Below, piece after piece: positions 53,124 through 63,631 of a stretch of 64,000 nucleotides of DNA (within the stretch, counting starts at the first letter, position 1; each line of letters opens with the position of its first letter). Position numbers and translations under genes: made by a program. The notes beneath the pieces were generated by a model. It made no database searches, was not told where the DNA came from, and saw only the letters and a list, made by a program, of their open reading frames with translations. The stretch is from Candidatus Rokuibacteriota bacterium (lineage in GTDB: Bacteria > Methylomirabilota > Methylomirabilia > Rokubacteriales > CSP1-6): assembly GCA_016188005.1 (NCBI GenBank), contig JACPIQ010000075.1, positions 62,001 through 126,000 on the forward strand, read 5' to 3'.

Positions 53124-54121
53124 GGCCGGCCGCCCGCGGCCGCACTGCCAGCGCCGTCCGGCTCGATGCGATACCGGCCGAGGCCGAAGGTGGTGCCGCT
53201 GCCCACGTGGGTCCACTGGCCGAAGACGAGATAGGGCCAGAACGGGGTCAGGTCCCCCTCGTACACCACCTCCCCGACGAGGCCCTCCCACTCCATCCGC
53301 CGGCCCTGGCGGGCCGAGTACCGGGCCCACCGCGTCCAGCGCGTCGCGTCGCTGGCAAGCCGCACCGCGCCGGCCACTTCGATGAGGCCGCGGAAGTCCA
53401 CCTCCAGCGGCCCGCCGTCGTGGAAGCGGGCGAGAGCGGACAGCCGGCCCAGGAGGCGCCGGAACAGGATCTGGAAGTCGGGGCGCCGGGCGAAGGCCCC
53501 GTCGTGCTTGAGGCGCGTCTGGGTGAGGAAGGTCAGCCGCACCGGGCCCTCCGGATGGGGCAGCATGCTGCAGTCGGACAGCGTGACTGGCGCCTCCCGC
53601 GGCGTGACCAGGCTCTCCCCGCTGGAGTGGACGACCTCGCTGGCCCCGGTCAGCGGGTTGACGGCGTCCACCCGGCTGAGGGCGACGGCCCGGCGACCGC
53701 GCCCGATGCGGTCCATCTCGCGCAGGGTCACCACGAAGTGGGGCAGGAACTCCCGGGCGCGCCCCACCAGCGTCAGGTCGAAGGCGACCTGGCTTCCCCG
53801 GGGATACGCTGCGGCGGTGGATGGAGGCGGGGCGATGACGAAGGGCCGCGGGATCTCCTCGTGGGTCCGGAGCGCGTCGGCATCCGGCGGCGGAGAGGTC
53901 TCGAAGACCAGGTGGTAGGGGCAGAAGGCCGGCGCCGGGCACTCTTCCCCGTCCCGCCCCAGGCAGCAGAGGCGCCGGAAGGCGCGGCCGAAGGCGCCGC
54001 GCAGGGTGGAGCCGAGATAGGCCGGAAGGTCCAGGGGCTCGATGGCCACGAGGGTGACGCGGTACCGCGCGAGCGCGAGGCAGGCGCTCAACGGGAGCGC
54101 CCTGTCGCCCTGAGCGAGCAC
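53120..54121 (-). CDS. cas6: CRISPR-associated Cas6 precrRNA endoribonuclease
   Basis: This product of about 333 residues has the Cas6 RAMP features LPAYLGSTLRGAFGRAFRRL at the N-terminus, CPAPAFCPYHLVFETSPP, and the C-terminal glycine-rich loop VGSGTTFGLGRYRI. It cuts the array transcript within repeats. The start is uncertain: GTG 54121, or TTG 54091. It is the first gene of the cas operon, far from the array, and is coupled to the SEC-C gene. It is divergent from the hydrolase gene at 54394. Confidence 0.88.
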
Positions 54122-54393
54122 GGGGCGTGCAATGACATCGTCCGTGATCCTCCCCGCCCACCCGAGGAACCATCGCGGACGCCGCTGACAGGCGCCGTGA
54201 TCCCCCTGGCCTGACGCGCGACGATCTTGTCCCCAGCCGCGTCGCGCTGTCAATGCCGGCGGCGGGGGCGGGGGCGCGCACGGTTGCAGACCTGGCAGGA
54301 TGTGAGACGATGGCGGCGGAGCGCCTGTCCGCAGCCCCGCAGGACCGGGGGCTCGACCGCTGCCTCCGATCCTCTCCCCCGGGAGGCCGTCCA

Positions 54394-54972
54394 ATGACCA
54401 GCGCGCAGAGCCCCCATCCGATGCGGATCGGCCGCGAGGGCACGGCCCTCCTCGTCGTGGACGTGCAGGAGCGCCTCTTCCCCGCCATGGACGCCGATCA
54501 CCGCGAGGAAGTCATGCGCAATATCAAGGTGCTCGCCACGGCCGCGCGGCGCCTGGCGCTGCCCGTGATCGTGACCGAGCAGTACCCGAAAGGGCTGGGC
54601 CACACGCTGCCGGAGCTCCGGGAGACGCTGGGCGCCGGCGTCGAGCCCATCCCCAAGCTCGCCTTCTCCTGCGCGGGCGTGGAGGGCGTGCGCGCGCGTC
54701 TCCGGGCGGCAGGCACGAGGCAGATCCTCGTCGCAGGCATCGAGGCCCACGTGTGCGTGCTGCTGTCGGCGCTGGATCTCCTCGCCGAGGGTTACGGCGT
54801 CCACGTCGCCGCCGACGCCGTCACCTCCCGCGCCCAGGCCAGCTGGCGGCTGGCCATGGAACAGCTGCGCCAGGCGGGGGCGGTCGTGACGAGCACGGAG
54901 ACCGTGCTCTTCCAGCTGCTCGGTCAGGGCGACACGGACGAGTTCCGCGAGCTGGCCCGGCTGATCCGCTGA
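54394..54972 (+). CDS. Isochorismatase-family cysteine hydrolase
   Basis: The 192-residue enzyme has the catalytic triad of the isochorismatase/nicotinamidase superfamily: Asp in TALLVVDVQERLF, Lys in PIPKLAFSC, Cys in VAGIEAHVCVLLSALDLL. It also has VTEQYPKGLG and the VHVAADAVTSR segment. The ATG at 54394 is preferred, with GGGAGG upstream. The substrate is unknown; members hydrolyse isochorismate, nicotinamide or N-carbamoyl compounds. The stop overlaps the next start (TGATG). Confidence 0.9.
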   Translation: MTSAQSPHPMRIGREGTALLVVDVQERLFPAMDADHREEVMRNIKVLATAARRLALPVIVTEQYPKGLGHTLPELRETLGAGVEPIPKLAFSCAGVEGVRARLRAAGTRQILVAGIEAHVCVLLSALDLLAEGYGVHVAADAVTSRAQASWRLAMEQLRQAGAVVTSTETVLFQLLGQGDTDEFRELARLIR

Positions 54973-55403
54973 TGCCGCGCTACTTCGACGTCCGCTCTAC
55001 CGTGCTCGTCGTGGTGGGCTACGGTATCCTCGCCGAGGAGGAGGACCGCCCCATCGCCTACGAGCTCAAGCGCCTCATCGACTCGCGTGGCGAGGGGGCC
55101 GAGATCCGGAGTGCGGTGGTGGTCACGGACATGTGGATGCTGAACCAGGAGATGGCCGATCTCTTCCCGGCCATCGCCGTCGGCGGGCCCGGCGCCAACG
55201 CCTTCACCGGCCAGATGTACGAGGACCTGCCAGTGGCCTTCACGCGGGACCAGCGGGTCTTCATCCAGATGAACCAGGAGGCCGGCAAGCGGGTGGCGCT
55301 CTGGGGAATGGACCAGCCGGCCACGCGCGAGGCCGTCGAGGTCTTCGTCAAGGACGGGTTGCTGGACCGCTTCCTGGACCTCGTCTGGCGCCGGGCGCCC
55401 TGA
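54972..55403 (+). CDS. Conserved-looking protein of unknown function (143 aa)
   Basis: This 143-residue reading frame begins PRYFDVRSTVLVVVGYGILAEEEDRPIAYEL and continues IRSAVVVTDMWMLNQEMADLFPAIAVGGPGANAFTG, with a soluble alpha/beta pattern of alternating strands and helices. A GGPGAN loop is prominent and could bind a nucleotide or phosphate. No family is recognised. It is translationally coupled to the isochorismatase-like hydrolase, which supports that it is real and functionally linked. Confidence 0.75.
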   Translation: MPRYFDVRSTVLVVVGYGILAEEEDRPIAYELKRLIDSRGEGAEIRSAVVVTDMWMLNQEMADLFPAIAVGGPGANAFTGQMYEDLPVAFTRDQRVFIQMNQEAGKRVALWGMDQPATREAVEVFVKDGLLDRFLDLVWRRAP

Positions 55404-55496
55404 GCCCGCGGGCCCGCCCTCCCTATCGAGCCGCGAGGGGCGTGGTGATCGCTGGCCGCATGCGTTCCTCCATCGGGGTTCGAGCACGACCGGGGT

Positions 55497-56168
55497 TCAG
55501 CGCGGCCTGAGACCTGCGGGTGGGCGGATGTTCGTGTAGGTGACCGTCCCGTCGGGATCCTCGTAGCGGTAGATGACCTGGACGGGCTCGCCACCGCCGT
55601 GGATCTCGAGGATCTTCCGCACGTACTGCTGCGTCTCGGGGTAGGGCGGGATGCCGCGGTAGTGGCTCACCGCGTTCTCCCCTGCGTTGTAGGCCGCGAG
55701 GGCCAGCGGCAGGTTCCCCGGGTATCGGTCCACGAGGTAACGGAGATGACGCACGCCGCCCTCGATGTTCTGCCGGGGATCGAAGGCATCACGCACGCCG
55801 AGCGACGAGGCGGTCTGCGGCATGAGCTGCATGAGCCCCCGCGCCCCTTTGCGAGACACGGCCCAGGGATTGAAAGCGGACTCCACGCGGATGACCGATT
55901 CCACCAGTCCCGGGCTCAGACCGTAGCGCGCCGAGATCTCGCGGATGTCCCGCGCGTACTTTCCCGTCGCCCCCTCGGGGAGCCTGAGCCAGCCGGTCAG
56001 GGTCCCGGACATGCCCGGGATGCGGCGGTAGCGGGGGTCCGTGGGCGCATTGGTGAAATGGGTCACGCCGTCCGGATCGGTGAGCCGGTACGACGCGGCC
56101 GCCGAGACGGACGGCAACGCCACTGCCGTCAGGCCGATGAGCAGAGGTCCCAGGAGTGAGGGGAGCAC
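55497..56168 (-). CDS. Exported lytic transglycosylase (SLT) with DUF4124-like ends
   Basis: The 223-residue product has an N-terminal signal (SLLGPLLIGLTAVALPSVSAA) and a DUF4124-like segment YRLTDPDGVTHFTNAPTDPRYRR. Next comes an SLT domain with the catalytic Glu in IRVESAFNPWAVSRKGARGLMQLMPQTA and LALAAYNAGENAV. A second YRYEDPDGTVTYTNIRPP forms the tail. It cleaves peptidoglycan glycan strands. GTG at 56168 with GGAGG upstream is the best start. It is separated from lon by about 100 bases. Confidence 0.9.
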   Translation of the reverse strand: MLPSLLGPLLIGLTAVALPSVSAAASYRLTDPDGVTHFTNAPTDPRYRRIPGMSGTLTGWLRLPEGATGKYARDIREISARYGLSPGLVESVIRVESAFNPWAVSRKGARGLMQLMPQTASSLGVRDAFDPRQNIEGGVRHLRYLVDRYPGNLPLALAAYNAGENAVSHYRGIPPYPETQQYVRKILEIHGGGEPVQVIYRYEDPDGTVTYTNIRPPAGLRPR

Positions 56169-56269
56169 CGCGCCTCCATAGATAGCGAAGCCGCTGCCCC
56201 CCAGGCAACCAGAAAAGAGGCTCCCGTCGCGGGCGATCGATTTCGCCTTGTGCCGCAGCAGGTTGCCGG

Positions 56270-58699
56270 TCAGTTGCTGGAGGCGAGCACCCCAGTGTGG
56301 ACGGGCTCGGCCGGGACCCGAGCCGATTCCAGCGCCAGGTCCAGCACCTGGTCCACGGAGTCCACCAGGTGGAAGGTCATCCCCTCCCGCGCCTCCTGCG
56401 GCACGTCCTCCACGAGGTTCTTCTCGTTGCGGCCGGGCAGGATCACGGTCTTGACCCCCGCCCGCCGCGCGGCCAGCACCTTCTCCTTGATCCCCCCCAC
56501 CGGCAGCACGCGCCCGGACAGCGTCACCTCCCCGGTCATGGCCAGGTTGGGCCGCAGCGGACGCCGGGTGAGCAACGACACCAGCGCGGTGAGCATGGTC
56601 ACGCCGGCCGAGGGTCCGTCCTTGGGGATCGCCCCGGCCGGGATGTGGACGTGGAGGTCCGTGTGCTCCCAGAAGTCCGGCCGGATGCCGACCTCGGTGG
56701 CGTGGGAGCGGACCCAGGAGAGCGCGGCCTGCGCGGACTCCTTCATCACCTCCCCCAGCTGCCCCGTGAGCGCCAGCGTCTTGCCGCCCCGCATGCGCGT
56801 CGCCTCGATGAAGAGGATATCGCCGCCGGCCGCCGTCCAGGCCAGGCCCACGGCCACGCCGGGCACCCGCGTGCGCTCCTCCAGCTCCTCGAAGAGGAAC
56901 CTGGGGGCGCCCAGCAGCTCGCCCACGAGGGCCTCCGTCACCTCGACGGCCTCGGCGTGCCCCTCGACCCGGCGCTTCGCGACCTTGCGGGTGATGGCCG
57001 CGATCTCGCGCTCCAGGTTCCGCAGCCCGGCCTCCCGCGTGTAGCCGCGGATCAGCAGGCGCAGCGCCCCGTCCGTCCACCGGATGTGGTCGCCCGCGGC
57101 CAGCCCGTGGTCGGCGGTCTGCTTGGGAATCAGGTGCTGCCGCGCGATGTGAACCTTCTCCTCCTCCGTGTAACCGGCGATCTCGATGACCTCCATCCGG
57201 TCGCGCAGCGCGGGCGGCACCGTGTCCAGGATATTCGCCGTGGTGATGAACAGCGCTCTCGACAGGTCGAAGGCCACGTCGACGTAGTGGTCCCGGAAGG
57301 CCACGTTCTGCTCGGGGTCGAGCACCTCGAGGAGGGCCGAGGCCGGATCGCCCCGGAAGTCCATCCCGAGCTTGTCGATCTCGTCGAGCATGAACACCGG
57401 GTTCCGCGACTCGGCGCGGCGCAGCCCCTGGATGATCTGGCCGGGCAGCGCGCCGATGTAGGTGCGCCGGTGGCCGCGGATCTCCGCCTCGTCGCGCATC
57501 CCGCCCAGCGAGATGCGGTGGAACTTCCGGCCGAGCGCCCGCGCGATGGAGCGCCCCAAGGAGGTCTTGCCCACGCCGGGGGGGCCCACGAAGCAGAGGA
57601 TGGGGTCCTTGCCCGCGGGGCGCATCCCCTTGACCGCCAGATACTCGAGGATGCGCTCCTTCACCTTGTGGAGCCCCGAGTGGTCCTCGTCCAGGATGGC
57701 ACGCGCGGCGGCCAGATCCAGGTTATCCTGGGTCTCTTTCGCCCAGGGCAGCGCGACCAGCCACTCGAGGTACGTCCGCGCCACGGTGTACTCGGCGGCG
57801 GCCGGAGGCATCTTCGCCAGGCGGTCCAGCTCGCGCAGCGCCTCCTTCCTGGCCTCCTCGGTCATGCCGGCGGCCTCGATCTTCTCGCGCAGCTCGCCGA
57901 TCTCCTGGCTGCGCTCGTCGCTCTCGCCCAGCTCCTTCTGGATGGCCTTGAGCTGCTCGCGCAGGTAGTACTCCCGCTGGGTCTTCCCCACCTCGGACTC
58001 CACCTGGGACTGGATCTTGGAGCCGAGCGTGAGGACCTCGACCTCCTTGGTGAGGGAGGCCACCAGCCGCTGGAGCCGCGCCTTCACGGCCGCCGTCTCC
58101 AGCAGCTCCTGCTTGACCTGCGTGCTGAGCCCGGGCAGCGCGGCGGCAATGACGTCCGCCATGTGGCCCGGCTCGGCGACATGCTGCACCGCTCCCGCCA
58201 GCTCGTCGGGAAGGAACGGCGAGAGCTCGACGGTCTGACGGAAGAGCGTGACCGCGTTCCGCATGAGGGCCTCGGTCTCGAGATCCCCGGCCGGCGGCAG
58301 CGTCTCCTCCACCGGCTCGACGCGGGCCTTGAGGAAGGGGCGCGTCTGCACGACCTCCACGATCCGGACCCGGGCGATCCCCTGGACGACCAGGCGCACG
58401 ACGCCGTCGGGCTGCTTGAGGACCTTGAGGACCGTGGCCGCGGTCCCGACGCGGTGCAGGTCGGCCTGCTGGGGGTCGTCCACGGAAGGATCTCGCTGCC
58501 CGAACACGCCGATGAGCCGGCCACCGCGGGCGGCTTCCTCGATCAGGCGCACCGAGGCCTCACGCCCCGCCGCCAGGGGGGTCACCGCCTGCGGGAAGAG
58601 GACCGTGTCGCGGAGCGGCAAGATCGACAGTACCTCGGGAACGCTGCCGCCCGCTCCCAGCTCTCCAGCGGCTCCACTGCCGACCGTCGTCTCAGCCAT
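56270..58699 (-). CDS. lon: ATP-dependent Lon protease
   Basis: This full-length 809-residue LonA has the N-terminal substrate domain ([16 protein letters not shown]), Walker [16 protein letters not shown], Walker [12 protein letters not shown], sensor [12 protein letters not shown], and the Ser-Lys dyad in [11 protein letters not shown] and [13 protein letters not shown]. It degrades misfolded proteins in the cytoplasm. It is located 38 bases downstream of hspR, in the heat-shock cluster, so it is probably under HspR control. Confidence 0.97.
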   Translation of the reverse strand: MAETTVGSGAAGELGAGGSVPEVLSILPLRDTVLFPQAVTPLAAGREASVRLIEEAARGGRLIGVFGQRDPSVDDPQQADLHRVGTAATVLKVLKQPDGVVRLVVQGIARVRIVEVVQTRPFLKARVEPVEETLPPAGDLETEALMRNAVTLFRQTVELSPFLPDELAGAVQHVAEPGHMADVIAAALPGLSTQVKQELLETAAVKARLQRLVASLTKEVEVLTLGSKIQSQVESEVGKTQREYYLREQLKAIQKELGESDERSQEIGELREKIEAAGMTEEARKEALRELDRLAKMPPAAAEYTVARTYLEWLVALPWAKETQDNLDLAAARAILDEDHSGLHKVKERILEYLAVKGMRPAGKDPILCFVGPPGVGKTSLGRSIARALGRKFHRISLGGMRDEAEIRGHRRTYIGALPGQIIQGLRRAESRNPVFMLDEIDKLGMDFRGDPASALLEVLDPEQNVAFRDHYVDVAFDLSRALFITTANILDTVPPALRDRMEVIEIAGYTEEEKVHIARQHLIPKQTADHGLAAGDHIRWTDGALRLLIRGYTREAGLRNLEREIAAITRKVAKRRVEGHAEAVEVTEALVGELLGAPRFLFEELEERTRVPGVAVGLAWTAAGGDILFIEATRMRGGKTLALTGQLGEVMKESAQAALSWVRSHATEVGIRPDFWEHTDLHVHIPAGAIPKDGPSAGVTMLTALVSLLTRRPLRPNLAMTGEVTLSGRVLPVGGIKEKVLAARRAGVKTVILPGRNEKNLVEDVPQEAREGMTFHLVDSVDQVLDLALESARVPAEPVHTGVLASSN

Positions 58700-58737
58700 G
58701 CGCCTCAGTCCTTTCCTTTCCGGGACCCGTCCTAGTC

Positions 58738-59124
58738 CTAGAACGGCTCCTGCGGCGAGAGGTGACTCGCGGCGGCCCGCACGAGAGCCTCGCCCGTCCC
58801 CCGCGCTTCCGGATCACGCGACTGCGCCAGGTCCGTCCGCACGTACCGCGACAGCTCCTCGAGCTGCTGCTGCATGGCGGTCATCCGGCGCCGCATCTTT
58901 AAGATGATCTCCACTCCCGCCAGATTCACCCCCAGGTCGCGTGTGAGCCGGATCAGCCGGGCGATGTCCTCCACGTCCTCCGCGGAGTACATCCGCGTCT
59001 TGCCCACGGTGCGGCTCGGCCGGATGAGGCCCTTCTTCTCGTACATGCGGAGCGTCTGGGGGTGGAGCTTGAGCATCTCGGCCACCACGCCGATCATGTA
59101 GAGGGGCTTGCTCTTGTCGCTCAT
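58738..59124 (-). CDS. hspR: HspR, MerR-family heat-shock repressor
   Basis: This 128-residue protein has the MerR winged helix ([43 protein letters not shown]), and [19 protein letters not shown] coiled coil, as in HspR. HspR represses dnaK operons, with DnaK as co-repressor. ATG overlaps the dnaJ stop by four bases. dnaK-dnaJ-hspR order is the classic actinobacterial-type arrangement, here without a grpE between. Confidence 0.93.
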   Translation of the reverse strand: MSDKSKPLYMIGVVAEMLKLHPQTLRMYEKKGLIRPSRTVGKTRMYSAEDVEDIARLIRLTRDLGVNLAGVEIILKMRRRMTAMQQQLEELSRYVRTDLAQSRDPEARGTGEALVRAAASHLSPQEPF

Positions 59125-60134
59125 GCCCGCGCCGTCCCCCGGGGCTCCCCGCGGGGCGCCTGCGGCAGGAGCCGGCCGATCTCGCGGAACAGCTCCTGGG
59201 TGCGCGCATCGAGCCCGCGAGGGATCTCCAGCCGTACCGCGACATAGAGGTCTCCCCGCCCGTCCGCCGCCAGTCGGGGCATGCCACGCCCCCGGACGCG
59301 GAAGACCTGGCCGCTCGGCGTACCCGGCGGGATCACGAGATCCACATCGCCCTGCAGCGTGCGGACGGGAAGCCGGGCGCCCAGGACGGCCTCGACGATG
59401 GTCAGCGGGATCTCGCAGTGAAGGTTGTCGCCCTTGCGGGTGAAGACGGGATCGTCGTGCACCCGCGTGATGACGATGAGGTCGCCGCGGGGGCCGCCGA
59501 AGGGACCGGCGTGGCCCTCGCCCGGGACGCGCAGCTGAGCGCCCGTGTCCATGCCGGGCGGAATGGCGACCGGCACCACCGCGCGCTCACGGCTGGCCCC
59601 GCGTCCCCGGCAGGCCGGACAGGCCTCCGTCACGCGCTCCCCGAGCCCCTCGCAGGCCGGGCAGCGCTCGCCATGTGCGGCCGTCTCGCCCACCCACACC
59701 AGCCCGGCGCCGCCGCAGTGCCCGCAGCGCAAGGCCGGCGCCCCGGGCCTCGCCCCCGTGGCACCGCAGCCCTCGCAGGCCGAGAGCCGGTCCACGGCCA
59801 GATCAACCGCGAGTCCCGTCACCGTCTGGTGGAAGGCAAGCTCCACCGGAACATGCAAGTCCTCCCCGCGCCGTCCGCCCCGGCGCAACTGCCCCGCGCC
59901 TCCCTCCCGCGCGGCCCGTCCGCGCCCCGACCCATGACGGTCATAGAGCATCCTCGCCGAGGGATCGCTCAGGACCCGATAGGCCTCGGAGATCTCCTCG
60001 AACAGCGCCTGGGCCTCCCGGTCCCACAGGTTGACGTCGGGCGAGTAGCGGCGCGCCAGTCCCTGGTACGCCCGGCGGATCTGCACCGGCGAGGCGTCGA
60101 GGCTGATACCCAGCACCGCGTAGTAGTCCCTCAT
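59121..60134 (-). CDS. dnaJ: DnaJ co-chaperone with SPD in place of HPD
   Basis: The 337-residue protein has an N-terminal J domain ([28 protein letters not shown]), four CxxCxGxG zinc motifs ([32 protein letters not shown]), and the C-terminal substrate domains. The invariant HPD tripeptide of the J domain reads SPD (YSPDVN near residue 31). His in HPD is needed to stimulate DnaK ATPase in known J proteins, so the interaction may be altered. It has only a short G/F linker. It is coupled to hspR. Confidence 0.92.
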   Translation of the reverse strand: MRDYYAVLGISLDASPVQIRRAYQGLARRYSPDVNLWDREAQALFEEISEAYRVLSDPSARMLYDRHGSGRGRAAREGGAGQLRRGGRRGEDLHVPVELAFHQTVTGLAVDLAVDRLSACEGCGATGARPGAPALRCGHCGGAGLVWVGETAAHGERCPACEGLGERVTEACPACRGRGASRERAVVPVAIPPGMDTGAQLRVPGEGHAGPFGGPRGDLIVITRVHDDPVFTRKGDNLHCEIPLTIVEAVLGARLPVRTLQGDVDLVIPPGTPSGQVFRVRGRGMPRLAADGRGDLYVAVRLEIPRGLDARTQELFREIGRLLPQAPRGEPRGTARA

Positions 60135-60236
60135 GGTTCCTCACCCGGCACGGGCACCCGGGCTGGCGCCCGCCCGTGGCCGACGGATTCGCGGGCTCGT
60201 TTCTTCCCTCACGCTTCGCGGGTCGCTCTCACCCGG

Positions 60237-62150
60237 CTACTTCTTCTCGCCGAGGTCCTTGAACTCGGCGTCGATGACATCGCCCGTGGCCGCGCCGCCC
60301 TCCTGGCTACCGCCGGGCGCACTGCCGCCGGAGGCGCCCTGGCTAGCTGCCTGGGCCTCGCGGTACATCACCTCTGCGAGCTTGTGCGAGGCGCGGGTCA
60401 GCGCCTCCTGGGCGCGCTTGATCCGCTGGAGGTCGTCGCCCTTGAGGGCCTCACGGGCCTCCCCCAGCGCTCCCTCGATGGCCTGCTTGTCCTCCGCCGG
60501 AATCTTCTCGGCGTGCTCGCGCAGCGTGCGCTCGGTCCCGTACACGAGCGAGTCCGTCTGGTTCCTGAGCTCGATCTCCTCGCGGCGTCGCGCGTCCTCG
60601 GCCGCGTTCGCCTCGGCCTCCTTCTTCATCCGCTCGATCTCGTCCTTGGTGAGCGTGGACGAGGCCGTGATGGTGATGTTCTGCTGCTTTCCCGTCGCCT
60701 TGTCCCGGGCCGAGACATTCACGATGCCGTTGGCGTCGACGTCGAACGTCACCTCGATCTGCGGCACGCCGCGCGGCGCCGGGGGGATCCCGTCCAGGTG
60801 GAAGCGCCCGAGCGTTCGGTTGTCCCGCGCCATGGGCCGCTCGCCCTGGAGGACGTGCACCTCCACGGACGGCTGGCTCTCCGACGCCGTGGTGAACACC
60901 TCGCTCTTCTTGGTGGGGATCGTCGTGTTGGCCTCGATGAGCCTGGTCATCACACCACCCAGCGTCTCGATGCCCAGCGACAGTGGCGTGACGTCCAGCA
61001 GGAGCAGGTCCTTCACCTCGCCCGTGAGCACCGCGGCCTGGATGGCGGCGCCCACTGCCACCACCTCGTCAGGGTTCACCGATCGGTTTGGCTCCTTGCC
61101 GAAGAGGGACCGGACCTCCTCCTGTACCTTCGGCATCCGGGTCTGACCGCCGACAAGGATCACCTCGTCGATGTCGGCCGGCGTCACACCCGCCTGACGC
61201 ATCGCCTCGCGGCAGGGCGCCAGGCTCCGCTCGACCAGGTCGGCCACCAGCGACTCGAGCTTCGCCCGTGTGAGCGTGAGCACGAGGTGCTTCGGCCCCG
61301 TGGCGTCGGCCGTGACGAACGGCAGGTTGACCTCGGTCTGCAGCGTTGTGCTGAGCTCGCACTTGGCCTTCTCCGCCGCCTCCTTGAGCCGCTGGAGCGC
61401 CATGCGGTCCTTCCGCAGATCGATGGCGTTCTCCTTCTTGAACTCGTCCGCGATCCAGTCGATGATCCGCTGGTCGAAGTCGTCCCCGCCCAGATGGGTG
61501 TCGCCGTTGGTCGCCTTGACCTCGACGACGCCCTCGCCGATCTCGAGGATGGAGATGTCGAACGTCCCGCCGCCCAGGTCGTACACGGCGATGGTCTCGT
61601 CCTTCTTCTTGTCGAGGCCGTAGGCGAGCGCCGCCGCCGTCGGCTCGTTCACGATGCGGAGGACCTCGAGCCCGGCGATGGCGCCGGCGTCCTTCGTGGC
61701 CTGCCGCTGGCTGTCGTTGAAGTAGGCCGGAACGGTGATGACGGCCTTGGTGACCTTCTCGCCCAGGTAGGCCTCGGCCGCTTCCTTGAGCTTCCGGAGC
61801 ACCAGCGCCGAGATCTCGGGCGGCGAGTACACCTTCCCCCGGATCTCCACTCGGGCGTCACCGTTCTGGGCCTTGATCACCTTGTACGGAACCAGCTTGA
61901 TCTCCTGGAGCACTTCGTCGTAGTGCCGTCCCATGAAGCGCTTGATGGAAAACACGGTATTCTCGGGGTTGGTGATGGCCTGACGCTTGGCCACCTGACC
62001 GACGAGGGTTTCCCCCTCCTTCGTGAAGGCTGCCACGGAGGGCGTCAGGCGGCTGCCTTCCTGGTTAGGGATGACGGTCGCTTCGCCACCCTCCACAACG
62101 GAGACCACCGAGTTGGTCGTTCCCAGGTCAATGCCGATCACCTTCGCCAT
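60237..62150 (-). CDS. dnaK: Hsp70 chaperone DnaK
   Basis: This full-length 637-residue protein starts [20 protein letters not shown] and has [14 protein letters not shown], the substrate-domain signature [16 protein letters not shown], and an acidic C-terminal tail ending [15 protein letters not shown]. It is the first gene of a leftward heat-shock operon with dnaJ, hspR and lon. A strong promoter lies 145 bases upstream. No grpE is in the window. Confidence 0.98.
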   Translation of the reverse strand: MAKVIGIDLGTTNSVVSVVEGGEATVIPNQEGSRLTPSVAAFTKEGETLVGQVAKRQAITNPENTVFSIKRFMGRHYDEVLQEIKLVPYKVIKAQNGDARVEIRGKVYSPPEISALVLRKLKEAAEAYLGEKVTKAVITVPAYFNDSQRQATKDAGAIAGLEVLRIVNEPTAAALAYGLDKKKDETIAVYDLGGGTFDISILEIGEGVVEVKATNGDTHLGGDDFDQRIIDWIADEFKKENAIDLRKDRMALQRLKEAAEKAKCELSTTLQTEVNLPFVTADATGPKHLVLTLTRAKLESLVADLVERSLAPCREAMRQAGVTPADIDEVILVGGQTRMPKVQEEVRSLFGKEPNRSVNPDEVVAVGAAIQAAVLTGEVKDLLLLDVTPLSLGIETLGGVMTRLIEANTTIPTKKSEVFTTASESQPSVEVHVLQGERPMARDNRTLGRFHLDGIPPAPRGVPQIEVTFDVDANGIVNVSARDKATGKQQNITITASSTLTKDEIERMKKEAEANAAEDARRREEIELRNQTDSLVYGTERTLREHAEKIPAEDKQAIEGALGEAREALKGDDLQRIKRAQEALTRASHKLAEVMYREAQAASQGASGGSAPGGSQEGGAATGDVIDAEFKDLGEKK

Positions 62151-62294
62151 GTCTCATATCTCCTGTTCTGATCGTTGCGCAGGTCCCTTGTAGGACAGAG
62201 CGGCTGGGAAGGAGTCCACCTCCATCGCCCGCCATCTCCGCGACCCTCAAAGCACGTCGGTGCTGACTGTGAAGTAGAACCTGAGTCTGTTTCA

Positions 62295-62323
62295 CATATA
62301 TCTCATGAGTGTGAGAATGTCAA
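62295..62323 (-). promoter_or_regulatory. Promoter of the dnaK operon
   Basis: On the minus strand TTGACA (62323-62318) is followed after exactly 17 bases by TATATG (62300-62295), a near-consensus housekeeping promoter. The spacer holds CTCATGAG, an eight-base palindrome near the -10 element. This could belong to an HspR-type operator, although it does not match the CTTGAGT-N7-ACTCAAG consensus well. The predicted 5' untranslated region is about 138 bases. Confidence 0.75.
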
Positions 62324-62368
62324 TAGCAAGCCAGGAGAATAAATAAGAGATTGAAAATGCAGTGAACT

Positions 62369-62398
62369 TTGACACATTCGTCGCACCGCTGGTAAGGT
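62369..62398 (+). promoter_or_regulatory. Promoter for the gene at 62406, probably leaderless
   Basis: TTGACA (62369-62374) and TAAGGT (62393-62398) are separated by 18 bases. The expected transcription start falls at about 62405, right at the ATG, and there is no ribosome-binding site, so the message may be leaderless. It lies back to back with the dnaK promoter. Confidence 0.55.
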
Positions 62399-62405
62399 GC
62401 CATCC

Positions 62406-63056
62406 ATGAGGATCGGCTGCTTTGGCTGCCTCAGCCTTACTGTGATCATCCTGGTCCTCGTCGTTGCGGCGGCCGGCTTCGTGTTTCTTTCCGGAAACAT
62501 GTCGGCGGCGCCGGAGGTTTCGCTGACCCGTTTCACGAGATCCGACGGGTTCTCGGCCCAGCAGAAGCTGTACGAGATCGTCCTGAGGCAGTCGGGGCGG
62601 TCCCACCGTCAGGACGCGGTGGTCCTCACCGAGCAGGAGGTCAATGCCTTTCTGGCGAACCACCTCGCAGAGGCGGCTGACCTCCCCTTCAATCCCCTCA
62701 GCGTCAAGTTCACCCGTGGCTTCATCGAGGTGAGGGGCCAGACGGCGCTCCGGAACCTCCTTCAGGGCGCCCCGTTCACCCAGCTCCTGCCCTACCTACC
62801 GGCCGAGAAACTCGAGCGGCCGGTGTGGGTGACGGTCAAGGGGCGGATCGTGCTCGAGCCGGGATCGGCCGGCACGACCAGGAGCTACGGAAAGGTGGAC
62901 CTCGCCGAGTTCGCTCTCGGGAAGCAGCCGGTGGGAACATGGCTGCTGCCAGTCATGCTCGGGTCCACCGGGGGGAGGCTCCTGCGATGGCAGGTGCCTG
63001 CGGTCGTCCAGGGCATCGCCCTCGAGGACGGGCGAGCGGTCATCAGCACGCGCTGA
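62406..63056 (+). CDS. Membrane-anchored protein of unknown function
   Basis: This 216-residue product has one N-terminal transmembrane helix (CLSLTVIILVLVVAAAGFVFL) after GCFG, then a soluble extracytoplasmic domain. Notable segments are VVLTEQEVNAFLANHL, VKFTRGFIEVRGQTALRNLL, VWVTVKGRIVLEPG and WQVPAVVQGIALEDGRAVI. The alternation of short strands resembles lipid-binding or BON-like exported proteins, but I do not recognise a family. ATG at 62406 was chosen over an in-frame GTG at 62397. Confidence 0.75.
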   Translation: MRIGCFGCLSLTVIILVLVVAAAGFVFLSGNMSAAPEVSLTRFTRSDGFSAQQKLYEIVLRQSGRSHRQDAVVLTEQEVNAFLANHLAEAADLPFNPLSVKFTRGFIEVRGQTALRNLLQGAPFTQLLPYLPAEKLERPVWVTVKGRIVLEPGSAGTTRSYGKVDLAEFALGKQPVGTWLLPVMLGSTGGRLLRWQVPAVVQGIALEDGRAVISTR

Positions 63057-63074
63057 GGCCAGCTCGCCGGGGCC

Positions 63075-63509
63075 TCAAGCGGGTCGGCCACCCCTTCGTT
63101 TGGCCTGGACGAATCGCAGCTGCAAGTCGTACAGGATGTCCTCGAGGAGCCGGCTCTCCTCCTCGGTGCGATTGCCCTCGGTCTTGGTGCGGAGCAGCAG
63201 CAGGGTCTCGATGGCCTCATGCGCCTGCTCCAAGTCGAGTCGTGGCTGCCCGGTCATCGGGTCCGGGGCCGCTCCGAGACCGATCAGCCCCGAGCTGGCG
63301 AACATGATGAACAGGCCGCTCAGATCACTCTCCCCGGCAGGCTGCCGAGCCTGGTCGGCGCCCGCGGGGCCAGTCGATGACGGGGCGGCGGCGCCGGGTG
63401 GTGAAGGGGGCGCTGGGGCCTGGGCTGGGGCCAGCACCGGGTTCTCCGTGAACTCGCGCTGCAGGCCCCGGCGGTCCGTGACCTTGAAGCTCTCTTCGTC
63501 GTCGGCCAT
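63075..63509 (-). CDS. DUF1844 domain protein
   Basis: The 144-residue product has an N-terminal charged segment (ESFKVTDRRGLQREF), an Ala/Pro-rich linker, and the DUF1844 domain: LSGLFIMFASSGLIGLGAAPDPMTGQPRLDLEQAHEAIETLLLLRTKTEGNRTEEESRLLEDILYDLQLRFV. The function of this domain is unknown. ATG at 63509. It is convergent with the membrane-anchored gene and divergent from mazG. Confidence 0.88.
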   Translation of the reverse strand: MADDEESFKVTDRRGLQREFTENPVLAPAQAPAPPSPPGAAAPSSTGPAGADQARQPAGESDLSGLFIMFASSGLIGLGAAPDPMTGQPRLDLEQAHEAIETLLLLRTKTEGNRTEEESRLLEDILYDLQLRFVQAKRRGGRPA

Positions 63510-63631
63510 GCGATCGCTCTCCCGGGGTTGTGCCTGTGTGGGACGTTCCGGCGCCGCCAGCCGCGACCTCCCGAGGAGAGGGGCGCGCGTGGAGCACCGT
63601 CGGCCCGAAGCTACCATGTGCACCGAAGTCC

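Noticed and set aside
55404-55496. GGTTCGA-like tRNA T-arm sequence between the unknown gene and the transglycosylase
   Set aside because: No acceptor stem or anticodon arm can be folded around it.
62252-62265. AGCAC-GTCG-GTGCT hairpin upstream of dnaK as a CIRCE element
   Set aside because: Does not match the CIRCE half-sites and spacing; hspR is present instead of hrcA.
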